A stretch of 64,000 nt of DNA from Fragilaria crotonensis (taxonomy: Eukaryota > Bacillariophyta > Fragilariophyceae > Fragilariales > Fragilariaceae), in contig JAKSYS010000176.1 of assembly GCA_022925895.1 (NCBI GenBank), positions 1 through 64,000 of the forward strand. The letters are read 5' to 3'. Below are positions 1 to 11,099 of this stretch, one piece after another (within the stretch, counting starts at the first letter, position 1; each line of letters begins with the position of its first letter). Both the position numbers and the translations under genes were made by a program. Under the pieces are notes generated by a model. That model saw only the letters and a list, made by a program, of their open reading frames with translations. It ran no database searches and was not told the DNA's origin.

Positions 1-349
1 GTGCGCCATCCGGCCAATCAAAATCACGCGATCGCAATGTCGTCACTCTCGCGAAGGCTCGTACGCATCGCATGGGTGACGAGCTACGTCACAGTTGCGG
101 TACCAGGTACACGTACAAGAACTCCGTATATCGCATGAGGTACTTGGACGGGTACAACGACAAGTGTACCACCAGATACGGCGACCTTACGCCACCATGA
201 TTCGTCCCTCAACATCTACTTACTCTACCGGTAAATACATACATGTAACAGCTCGGTAGCGCGTGGTACTACAGTACAAGGGCGGGAGACAATGCCCAAC
301 GCCGAAACCGGAGTACATACCTTTCACATCATCAACTTGCTGATTAACC

Positions 350-2126
350 ATGTCCACATCCACGCCTGTGCCAAGCAAGGAAGATAACAAAAAGGGCATC
401 GCAAACGCACTTGGCCTGCCTTTCCTGAAGAATTTATCAAGAAAGACCGATGCGGGCAGCGTTCCTTCAGTCCCGAATGCGGGAAAGAAAGGGAGGACCA
501 AGAAGCTCAGACGTATCCGTGGCTTGCTGACTGGCGAATCTCGTCGCGAGCGCAAGGCCAAGAAAGAAGCCGAGCACGCTGCAGCGGTTGCGGCTGGGAA
601 AGCCCCACCTGTCACCCAGAATCCTCTCGAGGACGATGAACAAGATACCATTTACGGGGTTGATGTGGAGAACCAATCCGCCATTGGTCCGCTACCGCCC
701 GTCCCTAATCAGTTGCTACCTGATGCACAGCAGGATATCCATGATATTGACGAAGGGGAAGGCGATGAACCATCCTTCATGACAGATGATGACAATTCGA
801 TGAATCAGCTTGCTCTTCAGGTTATCTTGCTTCTCATGGACCCCAAAACTCGTCGTTTCGAGTTGCTGCAGCTAGAGTTCGACTCCAACAAAGCCGTCGT
901 CCGAGATGTTCTGTCGCAGGTTCCTCATTCAGTCACGGAGGAGGCGCTTCGCAATCAAAGCTACTCTGGGGTCTGCGACCGTACCGGACAGGAACTATAC
1001 TATTCCACTCGCCTCTGTGATGTCTGCAGTGGTTCCGACGTTCTCATTGCGCTCCCGGCTGCTGTCGACGCAAGAGAATGCGCTAGACTTGCGAAGCCCA
1101 TCCTTCAGGACAAGAATGTTATTGAAATGGTAAGTTGTTCCTCTTCTGGTGATGTACCTGGTACCAACGTTTTGTGCCTGCTGACCGACGATTCTCACTT
1201 GCCACTACACTATACCGCACCTATGACCCATCATGATCCTAGCTTCGCGCCAGTGGAGTTGACACCTCCAGTCTTGAAAGGAGGGAAGCTGCCATCGCGT
1301 CTCCATTCGCCAAGATGACTCCTGCTACACCGACTGCTCCTGCCATCCAGCCTCGCGACATCGACATTGCCTCTCGTCTCGAAAAGAAGGATGCCGCTCC
1401 GCCACCTTCTCCCACCAAGATTACGCCCCCTGTACCTAAGGCTCCTGCCGTTTCGAAAGCTCCCGCTGCTTCGAAGGCTCCTGCCGTTTCGAAGGCCCCT
1501 GCGGTTTCGAAGGTCCCTGCCGTTTCGAAGGCCCCTGCCGTTACGAAGGCTCCTGCCGTTTCGAAGGCCCCTGCCGTTTCAAAGGCTCCAGTTGTAACAG
1601 CTGCTCCTCCACTTGCTGCCCCCCAAGCAGTTTCCTCCATAGTTGCATCCCCTCCTTCCATCGATACCGCAGCCGAGGCTGTCATGCCTCCTGTGGAAGA
1701 GAAAAGGGAAGATTCCAAGCGTACGCTCTTCATCGTTCTCCTCGCTGCGGTTGCAGTTCTGATTCAGGTCATTCACATGTCTGTCACTGCACCTCTCAGT
1801 CCCGGCCACTCACTCTCCCCCAATGCATTTATGAGCAAGTGTGGCTACAAAGCGTTGTTGCCTTCTTGTCGAGAAGCGTCTTTGATCATGCACGAAGACG
1901 GAGTCTTGACGCTGTATGGCGCGGATGGATCCATCCAGTGGGAAATTCTCGGCTCGAAATGCCGCTCCAGTGCCGATAACTGCAAAATGGTCTCGTTGTG
2001 AATGACGATGGGAGCTTGGTGATCGGAGGAAAACGTATGAATGCTGCTGCAATTTATGGCGAGGCCATGTTTACACCATGGCCGTTCACGGTATCACCCC
2101 ATGTACGACTGTCAAGGAAGAAGTGA
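350..2126 (+). CDS. Single-pass membrane protein with bulb-lectin-like C-terminus (2 exons)
   Basis: Exon 1 is 350-1129 and exon 2 starts at 1243. The intron (1130-1242, 113 bp) opens with GTAAGT and closes with TAG, and joins in phase 0. The N-terminus is basic (KKGRTKKLRRIRG, Lys/Arg/Glu-rich around residues 45-75) and likely cytosolic. An acidic linker follows, then a conserved-looking stretch around ALQVILLLMDPKTRRFELLQ. Exon 2 encodes a Lys-Ala-Pro-Ala-Val repeat stalk, a membrane segment (TLFIVLLAAVAVLIQVIHM) and a putative outer domain with spaced GVLTLYGADGSIQW and DDGSLVIGG motifs, reminiscent of bulb-type mannose-binding lectin repeats. Near 1986 the frame must shift by one base in an A-run for the second lectin-like motif to follow the first; read strictly, the ORF stops at 2001. 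The end is therefore uncertain (2126, or 2151 in the third frame). Function is not known; cell-surface binding is an inference. Confidence 0.6.
1431..1595 (+). repeat. In-frame 18-bp repeat coding KAPAVS
   Basis: About nine imperfect copies of an 18-base unit of the form gctcctgccgtttcgaag encode Lys-Ala-Pro-Ala-Val-Ser. They lie just before the predicted membrane segment, as an extended Pro/Ala stalk would. Copies differ by a few bases (for example Thr or Val substitutions), so the array is not freshly expanded. Confidence 0.85.
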
Positions 2127-2151
2127 AAAAGATGTAGGTCGACTCATGCCT

Positions 2152-3109
2152 TATTGCACATTGCGCCTCCCCGATTACTTTCTCAGTCGAGTCGCGAGAG
2201 CGCATTGCGAGTGGGGCTGTTTTGCACGATGATGCTGGGCATGCGACATACGAGTACACAACATTGCAACCGATGCTCACAAATTCCTACTACTAGTATT
2301 GATGTTTCACGATTTTCCCGATACGTTATTTCTAGGCGGTCCTTGTAGACTGACCGCACACACGAAACGTGAGTACGGCGGCTTGGTAATATTTATTAAT
2401 TGTTGCTACCGAAAGCATTCGAAAATGCTTGTCGCTCGTCTCTGGGACTTGCTTTGCTCCAACTCCGTTACTTATTCGCCTCCGGAGACTGAGTACTCGG
2501 ATTCCTCTTCAACGAAGGAGTAACCCTACCGACTCATCGCAATAATTTACCTAAAATGTTCATATAACCACCCCCCCCCATGACGACATGCTTACAGTAC
2601 CAGGTACGAAGTAGGATTCACCTGTTCTTTCCTGTAATCCGCACTTTAAAAATGGCGACAAGATGGGTTTCCAGTTTCCATTTGCCGGTTTGCGCTTGCC
2701 ATTTCCACTTGCCAATCCCAATGTTGCCAATTGCCAATTGCCGCTTGCCGCTTGCCGCTTGCCACTTGCCACTTGCCACTTGCCACTTTAGGTGACTAGA
2801 GTACTGGAGGACCAGGTACTGTACTACTAGCACAAGTAACAATTTTGGGCTTGGTTCCCTGTACACTGGATGAACATATGCATATGACATACGCTGTGCT
2901 CCCTGTAACTTACAGCCTACAGCCTACTCGTACAGCACACAGCACCCCGTACCAGTTGACCAGGTGCTCGAGTGCTCGATGTTGAGGCGCTCGAGTAAGC
3001 AGAATGTAGACAGTGCATAGCTCTTTACTGCTTTACTGGCCATTGTATTTGTAAATCTGTTTCTATCACAGGCCTGAGCCGAAGTTGACTGCATGATGCA
3101 TGACTTTGC
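2152..3109. other. Intergenic region, simple repeats, no gene seen
   Basis: I see no convincing coding sequence here. The region holds a run of C at about 2571-2579, a (cttgcca)n-type array at about 2695-2790, and several short palindromic motifs built around GTAC (such as gtaccaggtac). The short ORFs overlapping the array are low-complexity translations of it. Confidence 0.6.
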
Positions 3110-6100
3110 TGTTAAATCACCGTACTGTAGTAGCCCTACAGTATCTCTTTGCGAATACTGTATAGATTGCGACAGTAGATAACCTCTACTCACTTTCTAT
3201 TTCCTGTTATTGTGAGCTTAGTTTAAGTTACAAAACTGATTTAGAGTCATCAATAGGTCCAAGATGAGAGCACTCAAATGCTCTCTAATCATTGGACACA
3301 TGTCCTCATCCAGTAGCTTGTACACGAACAACTAAACATAGAAGACCTGCAATTTCACCTCTCCAGTAGAGGTTACTTGTAAGCAGTCTTCATTCCATGA
3401 CGCCCTATCCCTGTCTCAGCCCCTCAGGTAGATCCCTGCCTCCTGGGAGGTCTTTGCGTGTTCTTGACTTGGTCTTGACACCAACAGTAGTCCAACCAAC
3501 CTCAGGACGATCACCAGGACATACAGTACTGTTACTGTCTACTAGCACCGTTGCATCGTCGCATGGCATACTGCCGGTAGCACAGTGATTCTCGACATCC
3601 TCCGTGGACTGGGGTCGTACAGCGTTCCCAAAACCTTCGGATGTGATCTCAGCATGTTTCGTAAATAGGGTAGCAGGAAGGTTCTTCGTCATCATGTCGC
3701 TGGGGTTGTCGCCACTTCGTATGTGCTCAACCCATAGTTCCTTACTTAAATCATATCATTGACGAATCGGTATCTGATATCGACGTGTTTTGTCCTCTGC
3801 CCAATTGCGGTATTCTTAGCCATAAATATTGCTCCAGTGTTGTCTTCCTTCAAGATACTGGAAGCAAGGGCGCGTGGTTCCCGATCTCCGTCAGCAGCGA
3901 CACAATGAACTTTACCTCAGTGGCCGCCATGCTCATAGCAACAAATTCTGATTCCGTAGACGAAAGTGTCACACCAGTTTGTTTCTTGACTGCCACGATA
4001 CGAGGCATCCGCCAATGGTCACGAGGTAGCCGGATATACTCTTGCGGTCACCACGGTCACTGGCATAATCAGAGTCAACAAACGCAACCACCCGTCTATC
4101 CTTAGGGGCCTCATCTTCAATCCCTGATAGTCGCCGCTCTTGATGTATCCGATCAAATGTCTGAGGGCATTCCAATGTTCTTCGTTTGGGGCATTTAAGT
4201 GACACGTTAATTCGCGACATGCGTTCGAGATAGCGGGTTCCGACTTGCCGCAGGCAAACATGATACGACCGACGTAGGAACGGTACAGTTCCTGAAGTAC
4301 AATTTCGTCTTCAGGAGTTGAGCGAAGAGGGGTGTCACTGCTGCACCAGGTGTCTTATGTTCCTTGACCTTGGCGTTGACATCCGTCTCAAAATCCCGTA
4401 CAATGGCCTCAAGGTAATCTGTCATACTAGATCGTATGTACTTGCCCGATTTGTCTCGACCAGTTTCGTAGTCCACTCCCAGGTGACGTACCAGGTTTCC
4501 AAGATCAGAGATGGCAACCGCGTCTGAAATGCCTTTCTTGATGCGATCCACATGTTTTCGAATGCCTGTGATGATAGAGTCGTCGCAGTACACAACCACC
4601 AGGACCAACAGGTTTCCATCAGGGTCATGCAACGTGAACAGGCAAGGGTCGGTTTTGCACTGGGTTAAGCCCAAATTAATTAGAATTTTCGCGAATGTCA
4701 TCATCCAAAGTCGTGGGCTTTGTACCAGGCCGTACTGGGCTCGCTTGAGTTTGATGATATGGTCCGCAAGGTAGATACCTTTACTCTCTAAGTACTCCAA
4801 AAGTCCTTCGGGGAATTCAATATAGACATCGTTGTCTACGAGAGCGTTGAGAAATGCCGCTTCAACGTCAACCAAGATCTGAATCCAGTCGTCATGCTTC
4901 TCTTCTTGTTCCAATGTCACTGCGAGTACCACTTTGATCGTAGTGTTCGTCGCAAGCGGAGAGTACGATTCGACATAATCAACTCCCGGTTCTTGTTCGT
5001 AGCCCGGATCACGGATCGGGACTTCCTTGTCCCATCAAGCTTTAATTTAAATATCCAGCGACACCGTAGTGTCTTACGATTATTTGGCAACTCGCTGCGT
5101 GGTAAGAATTCCCATGCGTCGCGCTTGAGGAAGTTTTCCAGCTCACCGTGCATAGAAGTTGTCCACTTTGGGTCATTGAGCTTAAGTAGAGCCTTGTAGT
5201 TCTTTGGTACACCAAGTTGAGGATCCGATTGAAGTAAGGCGTTCATAACCAGTAGCGTGACAATTCCTCCGCGCTTATGGTAGCAACCGACGCTTCCAAA
5301 TTGTCTTCGTTCCTGTGTACATCGGCGAAGGTACTGTTGACGCGCGGGCTCGTGCTCGAGTGACAGCACCCGAACCGAAAGCCGGAGCCAAATTCCTCCG
5401 CGCAGGACGAAGAGCATCTTCAACTGGTAGTCCTGTATCCCCGTGCCGGCGGGCGTCGAGGGCGGAGATCCCAGAGATCGTCCAAGTCCGAACCGTCAGT
5501 GTCAGACAAAATGGGAATGTCCGTCGAGGTGGCAGGCAAAATGACTGAATCCGTCTTTAATCTATCTAATTCGTCAAACAATGCCAAATCATCAGTAGCC
5601 GTGATACGTCCGTGCCATTCCATCCATTGGTGGACATCACGGGACAGTATGGTATGTTTCGTCGTAGGGTTGTAGAACTTGTATGTACGTGTCACCGGAG
5701 TGATCGTCGCATACCCGACGAACACACATTTCGAAGCCCTGACGTCAGCCTTAGCCTTGATCTTAGTGCGATCCGTGATGTAGGCGATTCTCCCAAACGG
5801 CTGAAGATAATCCAAAATGCGATTGGGCCTGACATCTTCACCGTGCCAGGCAGTGTAGGGGTCCAAACGTCCCCGGTGCGTGGAGCGTGTTACCAGCTTG
5901 GTAATCGTGTTAATGGCCTCAGGCCATAACAAACCCTGCGATTCTAACGTGAATCGTGCGCAATACATAGTCGCGAAGGCGCGATCCCATGTAGCGAAGC
6001 TCCGTTCCACCACGCCATTCATTTGGGGGTGTTCGGAGCGGTCATCTCGAGGGCAATATCGTGTTCGGCACACAGTTTCTGCACATAGGCCTCGTTCTCA

Positions 6101-8100
6101 CCCGCGTTGTCGCAGCGAAGGTACTTGCACGGTTTACCAGCAGCCTTGTTCGCGATGAGAAGGGCCTCCAACGGGACGTGTATACCACTCTTGCGTGGAA
6201 GGAAACTGTCCCAGCAAAACCGCGTGTTGTCATCCACAATGCGAAGCCAATGGTTCGAGTTGAGGGAGTCACTGAAGGGGCCCGAAATGTCCAGAAAGAG
6301 TCTCTCTCCGGGAGTTTGGCTTTGGTCATTGTAGTCTTTGGGACCGCCTTGGCGCGCCTTTGCAAGTGCACATGAGCCACAGGGCTGTACCGTCCCAGTC
6401 AATGTCCAGTTCTGTCTCACCGCCATCGCCTTCACCGTGCGAGTGTCCGGGTGCGAGCAAGCCGTGCGCTATATTAATATCTAGAGTTACCGGCTTCGTT
6501 GTGAGGCTGTGTACCGCTTCAATGTCGTTCGCTGTTGGGACACGAGTCCCAGTCAGATAGTACAGTTGGTCGTTGTCGTTTCGCTCAAAGCACATAGTGG
6601 ACGCCGTTGCTGGGTCGACTAAGACAAATTCCGTTTTGTCGGCAACATTCAATGTCCAGTCATCGTCAATCAACTTGCGAAGGCTCACGATGTGTTTAGT
6701 GAACTTTGGTGCATAGTAGACGTCATGAAGAGTTACTTGGTTTCCACGATTGTTGACTAGATGCACCGTTCCTGTCCGAGAGTTGCGACCTGAGCGCCAT
6801 TGCCAATCGTAATCATTTTGTCTGATGCGCGCATGTTTGACATCTTCGATTTGTCATACGTAACGCCGCAGTAGCTCCTGAGTCCAAAGCCATTCTTCAA
6901 TGCCGTTGAGTGCAGCCGAAGTCCCAACGAATTCCTCCGTAATCAAACTGACATTTACAAACTCCATAGTTTCCTGGGTCTCCGAGACATCCACCATGGT
7001 AGCATCGTCGTCGCCCAACAAGTCGTGTTCAAAGAATTCGGTGAAGGTTCCGAGATCGTCATCGGAGTTGAAGTCATCTCAAAGAGTCATCGCCCCACGC
7101 CAGTCATCGAAGAAGTCATCAGGGTAAAATCGATACTATCGTTAACCACGACCTTGGGTGTCTCCACGGCTTCAACGTCAACTTCAATTCGTGAAAGACC
7201 AACGAACATAGCCATGTCATTATCTGCTTTATCCTTCTTTGGTTTTGGGCACTTGTTCGCATAATGCCCCTTCTCTTGACAATTGAAACAGGTGACATTA
7301 CTTTTGTCAACAGACGTTTTGGTAGCATCGGTGCTTTCCGCGGTACTCTTCGCGGACCGACATTCGTTTGCCTTATGACCGATTTTGCCGCAGTTGCGAC
7401 ACGTGCCCTTGAACTTCTTATAGGGGTGTTTGTTTACATTCGCCACGAGCGCCGACTCCGACTTGTTCTTCGTAGTCTTGAGTAGTGTCTTGTACTGGAG
7501 CCCAATTTCCTTGCGCAACTTCACAAGCGGTGTCTCCGCTAGTTCACCACGATACTTGACCACGACGGAATCGTAGCCACTGGACATCGACGTCATGATG
7601 TGACTTTTCATCTGAAGGTCATCGAGCTCACTTTTGTTGATACGGGCAATCCTCATATTCAAATGGTCCAAATCATTGAACCAAAGTTCCGGTCTTGCTT
7701 CGTCTCGCTCAACTTACACTTCCCGAATGCCTCCGACAGCTCAGGGTAGTTTTCCTCCGCGTCCGTGGCGCAGTACTTTTCCTGTAGGATGGTCCAAGCC
7801 TTGAAGGGGTCTCCGTCTGCCCGTTCGATGAGCGCGTAGGCCTTGTCGGTACAGCTCGCCACTAAGTAAGTCCACGCAGCCGCGCGTGCCAAGTACTTCC
7901 GGTTCTCCACTGAGGTCGTTGCACGGGTTCGTACTGGTGGTGCCGCAGTAACCCTGCGACTTTGCAGTTTCAGCAGGTGCATACCCGTGGCGACATTGAC
8001 GGCCTCACCACTAGTACTGCACTGTGTCCTAGAGCAGCAGTACGTACCTGCAGCCTGTCTACGAGCTGCAGCACGACCGCAGTATTCCAACTGGCGCAGC
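3110..8100 (-). mobile_element. Ty1/copia retrotransposon, decayed copy (CoDi-like)
   Basis: The element reads on the minus strand. In order there is a gag region with two CCHC zinc knuckles (about 8090-7087; CRNCGKIGHKANEC and CFNCQEKGHYANKC), a protease/GAG-pre-integrase region (about 6770-6330), an integrase core and its C-terminal part (about 6435-5420), a reverse transcriptase with the copia-type YCDDS box (about 5420-4207), and an RNase H end (about 4220-3600). The integrase-before-RT order and the RT sequence place it in Ty1/copia. The 3' LTR is probably 3110 to about 3397: it starts with TG and is followed on the plus strand by a pyrimidine-rich tract, that is, a polypurine tract on the element strand. 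I could not identify a clean 5' LTR or a target duplication. The coding region is broken in roughly eight places, so this is an old, dead copy. Confidence 0.85.
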
Positions 8101-8269
8101 AGAGAGTGATACTCCTTCCAAGAGGAACTTCAGTATCATACCGTATACTGCGAACCAGAACAGTGGTTCAAATGACAGTAATGGAATCTTGTACTCCGAT
8201 TTCCGGAGTTTCGTAGGGTTGATGTTTGATACTGATAGTGGTACTGATCTGCTTACACGATAAATGTCG

Positions 8270-8560
8270 TATAGAGTCATGCAGCAGTATTCTAATACTT
8301 CAAATTCCGTTATTGTTGAGCTACAGTTTACTACAAAACTGATTTAGAGTATCACCGTATCGTCGGAGCTGCAGTGAACCGTAATACTGACACAGTCCGA
8401 GCTGCAGTATTACGGTATACAACTCACATAGAAGACCTGCATACTTCACTCCAGTATAGGTGTACTTGTACTGCAGTCTTATTTTCCAACGCCTGGCTGT
8501 AACCCCTGCGAGTAGATCCCTGCCTCTGGGAGGTGTTCCCGTGGCGAGCCTGACTTAGCT
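8270..8560 (-). mobile_element. Diverged LTR/3'-end fragment of the copia family
   Basis: This segment is a diverged relative of 3200-3450: it shares the motif around aaaactgatttagagt, the block around catagaagacctgca, and gtagatccctgcctc, with many changes between. It is best read as an older 3'-end fragment of the same copia family, or the eroded 5' LTR of the copy at 3110-8100. The 250 bases that follow (8561-8807) match nothing I recognise. Confidence 0.55.
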
Positions 8561-8807
8561 CCCTCCACTCACCATACTCAGTACTGCTCGACCGTTAGAT
8601 CTGGCGTTACCTCTGCCCTGGTGAGCGCGAGCAAGAAGCCCTTCGAACTGGCGAGTGCGCGAGTTTTGCCTCCCACGACCTGAACTCGTATCATCGCCGT
8701 TGAAAGCGAACGCACGAACAGTGGTTCCAAAGTTGAATCGGAATCTTCAACTGCCATGATTTCCGTACAACTCTTTACCTTGGATTTCAACTGATCGTTT
8801 ATAAACG

Positions 8808-9298
8808 TGTTAAATCACCGTACTGTAGTAGCCCTACAGTATCTCTTTGCGAATACTCGTATAGATTGCGACAGTAGATAACCTCTACTCACTTTCTATT
8901 TCGTTATTGTGAGCTTAGTTTAAGTTACAAACTGATTTAGAGTCATCAATAGATCCAAGATGAGAGCACTCAAATGCTCTCTAATCATTGGACACATGTC
9001 CCTCATCCAGTAGCTTGTACACGAACAACTAACATAAAAGACCTGCAATTTCACCTCTCCAGTAGAGGTTACTTGTAAGCAGTCTTCATTCCATGACGTC
9101 CTATCCCTGTGTCAGCTCCCTCAGGTAGATCCCTGCCTCCTGGGAGGTCTTTGCATGTTCTTGGACTTGGTCTTAACTCCAACAGTAGTCCAACCAAGCT
9201 CAGATCGATCACCAGGACATACCGTACCGTTACTGTCTACTAGCACTGTTGCATCGTCGCATGGCATACTGCCGGTAGCACAGTGATTCTCGACACCT
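8808..9298 (-). mobile_element. Second copia 3'-end fragment (LTR plus pol tail)
   Basis: The sequence from tgttaaatcacc onward closely matches 3110-3594: about 290 bases of LTR, the polypurine tract, and about 200 bases coding the pol C-terminus (NHCATGSMPCDDATV in both copies). Similarity stops at 9298, inside pol, so this is a truncated second copy in the same orientation. Its match to the copy at 3110 is much closer than that of 8270-8560. Confidence 0.8.
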
Positions 9299-9330
9299 TG
9301 CATCACAAAAATCAAAAATCATTTCCGTCC

Positions 9331-9412
9331 AGAGAGTGCCTAATGCGCTAACAACTAATGCGCTATCAAAGCGCTAACCCAATCATATTCCGCTGCAACG
9401 TCATCATGTCGA
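9331..9412. repeat. MULE left terminal inverted repeat
   Basis: The stretch tgcctaatgcgctaac ... aatgcgctatcaaa ... cgacgtcatc-like sequence is matched by the reverse complement of about 16240-16314, with scattered mismatches. The 9-bp target duplication lies immediately outside. Confidence 0.85.
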
Positions 9413-9787
9413 GTCTCCTGTCAATGAATTTTTGCACCCTGTCTTTAAATGAAAAAAGAAACATACGTCTTCATATAGAAAATTCATGTGTATCTCTCTT
9501 ACATGGCAAGATTGGCGCTGGCCCGGTTTCCAAAATTTCGAACCCAAACTCTTGGCATGCCTTACAATTGTACTGCTATGTACGGAGGCATGAAATTCTG
9601 GAAGCGGCTGTAGATACGTTCGTACTCAGAGTACTGCAAGGTACTCGAGTACAATGTTGCACTTATTTTGCCACCATTTTGCAGCATTATAATATTTTTA
9701 CTGTTGATGCTGCTGCTTGTGTTGTTCTCATTGCTCCGTTTTGATTTGTGTTGGTGTCAGACAACACAATCCCCATTGACTACTATC

Positions 9788-10560
9788 TGCCAAGGGGACA
9801 TTGAGGGTTGTCTTCGATTTTGATCAACGACGACTGAACGTTGCTGTCGTCACTGCCATACAGTGGTTTCGCCCGCAGCTTTCTTCTGACTTGAGCAAAT
9901 CGTTGAACACGAGCGGTGTGAATTGTTGGACGGAAATCAGCTACCCTCTCTGTCGCAGTCCCGTGCTAGACATCATCATTGGGCTTACTGCTGCGTTGTC
10001 CTCGATTTTGATCAACGACGACTGAACATTGCTGTCGTCACTGCCATACAGTGGTTTCGACCTGCAGCTTTCTTTCTGAGTTGCGCAAATTGTTGGACAC
10101 AAATCGGTTACGCTCTCTGCTGCTGTGCTGACGTCATCGTTGGGGTTACTGTGCTGTCCTAGATTGTGATCAACGACGACTGAACGTTGCTGTCGTCACT
10201 GCCATACAGTGGTTTCGACCTGCAGCTTTCTTTCTGAGTTGTGCAAATTGTTGGACGCAAATCAGTTACGCTCTCTGCTGCTGTGCTGGACGTCATCGTT
10301 GAGGCTACTGTGCTGTCCTAGATTGTGATCAACGACGACTGAACATTGCTGTCGTCACTGCCATACAGTGGTTTCGACCTGCAGCTTTCTTTCTGAGTTG
10401 CGCAAATTGTTGGACGCAAATCGGTTACGCTCTTGACTGCTGCTGGACGTCATCATTGGGTTACTGCGTTATCATCAATTGTGATCAACGACGACTGAAC
10501 GTTGCTTGTCACTGCCATACAGTGGTTTCGACCCGCAGCTTTCTTTCTGACTTGCTCAAA
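9788..10560. repeat. Minisatellite of about 155-185 bp units inside the MULE
   Basis: Five copies of a unit containing gatcaacgacgactgaac and ccatacagtggtttcg start near 9821, 10008, 10168, 10328 and 10482, giving periods of about 187, 160, 160 and 154 bases. Units differ by small indels and substitutions. It sits between the left TIR and the plus-strand gene, a subterminal position where transposase-binding or promoter arrays occur in other elements. No reading frame is conserved across units. Confidence 0.85.
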
Positions 10561-11099
10561 TTGTTGTAACGACGTTGCCTTCTGATCAACAAGATACTTG
10601 AGAAATTTTCTCATTGAAGGATACGGTGGCTGGAGTTTGTGGAAGGATGGATGGGGCAATGAACGTATGGAGGGAGTGGGGAGTTTCCCGTGAATGCCAG
10701 CAACTATCTCCTGAGCGCCAGTGGGCAAACAAATCCTTGTCGCTCATCGATCCTTAATCTTGGGACACACCAAGGCTTGTTAGTGCGGCACAGATGTCAC
10801 AGGGTGCGAGTAGGGTGCCAGGGGTGTTACCACGGGTCAGGAGAGCTCGTAAATCATGTCCATCTCAGGCCCAGGTTTTGGCTGTGTTACTCAAGTGTTT
10901 GCCTGAGACTTCAGAGCCGGGTTTGGGAGTCCTTCTCTCAATATGTGACTGAACTGGGTGCGCGTGCATTGCATGCTGGTGAACCTATGCTATGCATGAC
11001 CCCGTACGTTGGATTTGGGGTGCTCTCCATGGCTTATATGCATGGTTTCCTGGGGTGCTGAGTTGCCTGGCTTCCACATCGAACAATTGGGCTGCTTGA

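Noticed and set aside
1239-1733. Minus-strand frame with Ala/Gly/Thr repeats (164 codons)
   Set aside because: It is the mirror of the KAPAVS repeat on the plus strand; the repeat itself keeps the opposite frame open.
2560-2890. ORFs with repeated GKWQAASGK-type sequence
   Set aside because: They are translations of the cttgcca simple repeat with no conserved domain.
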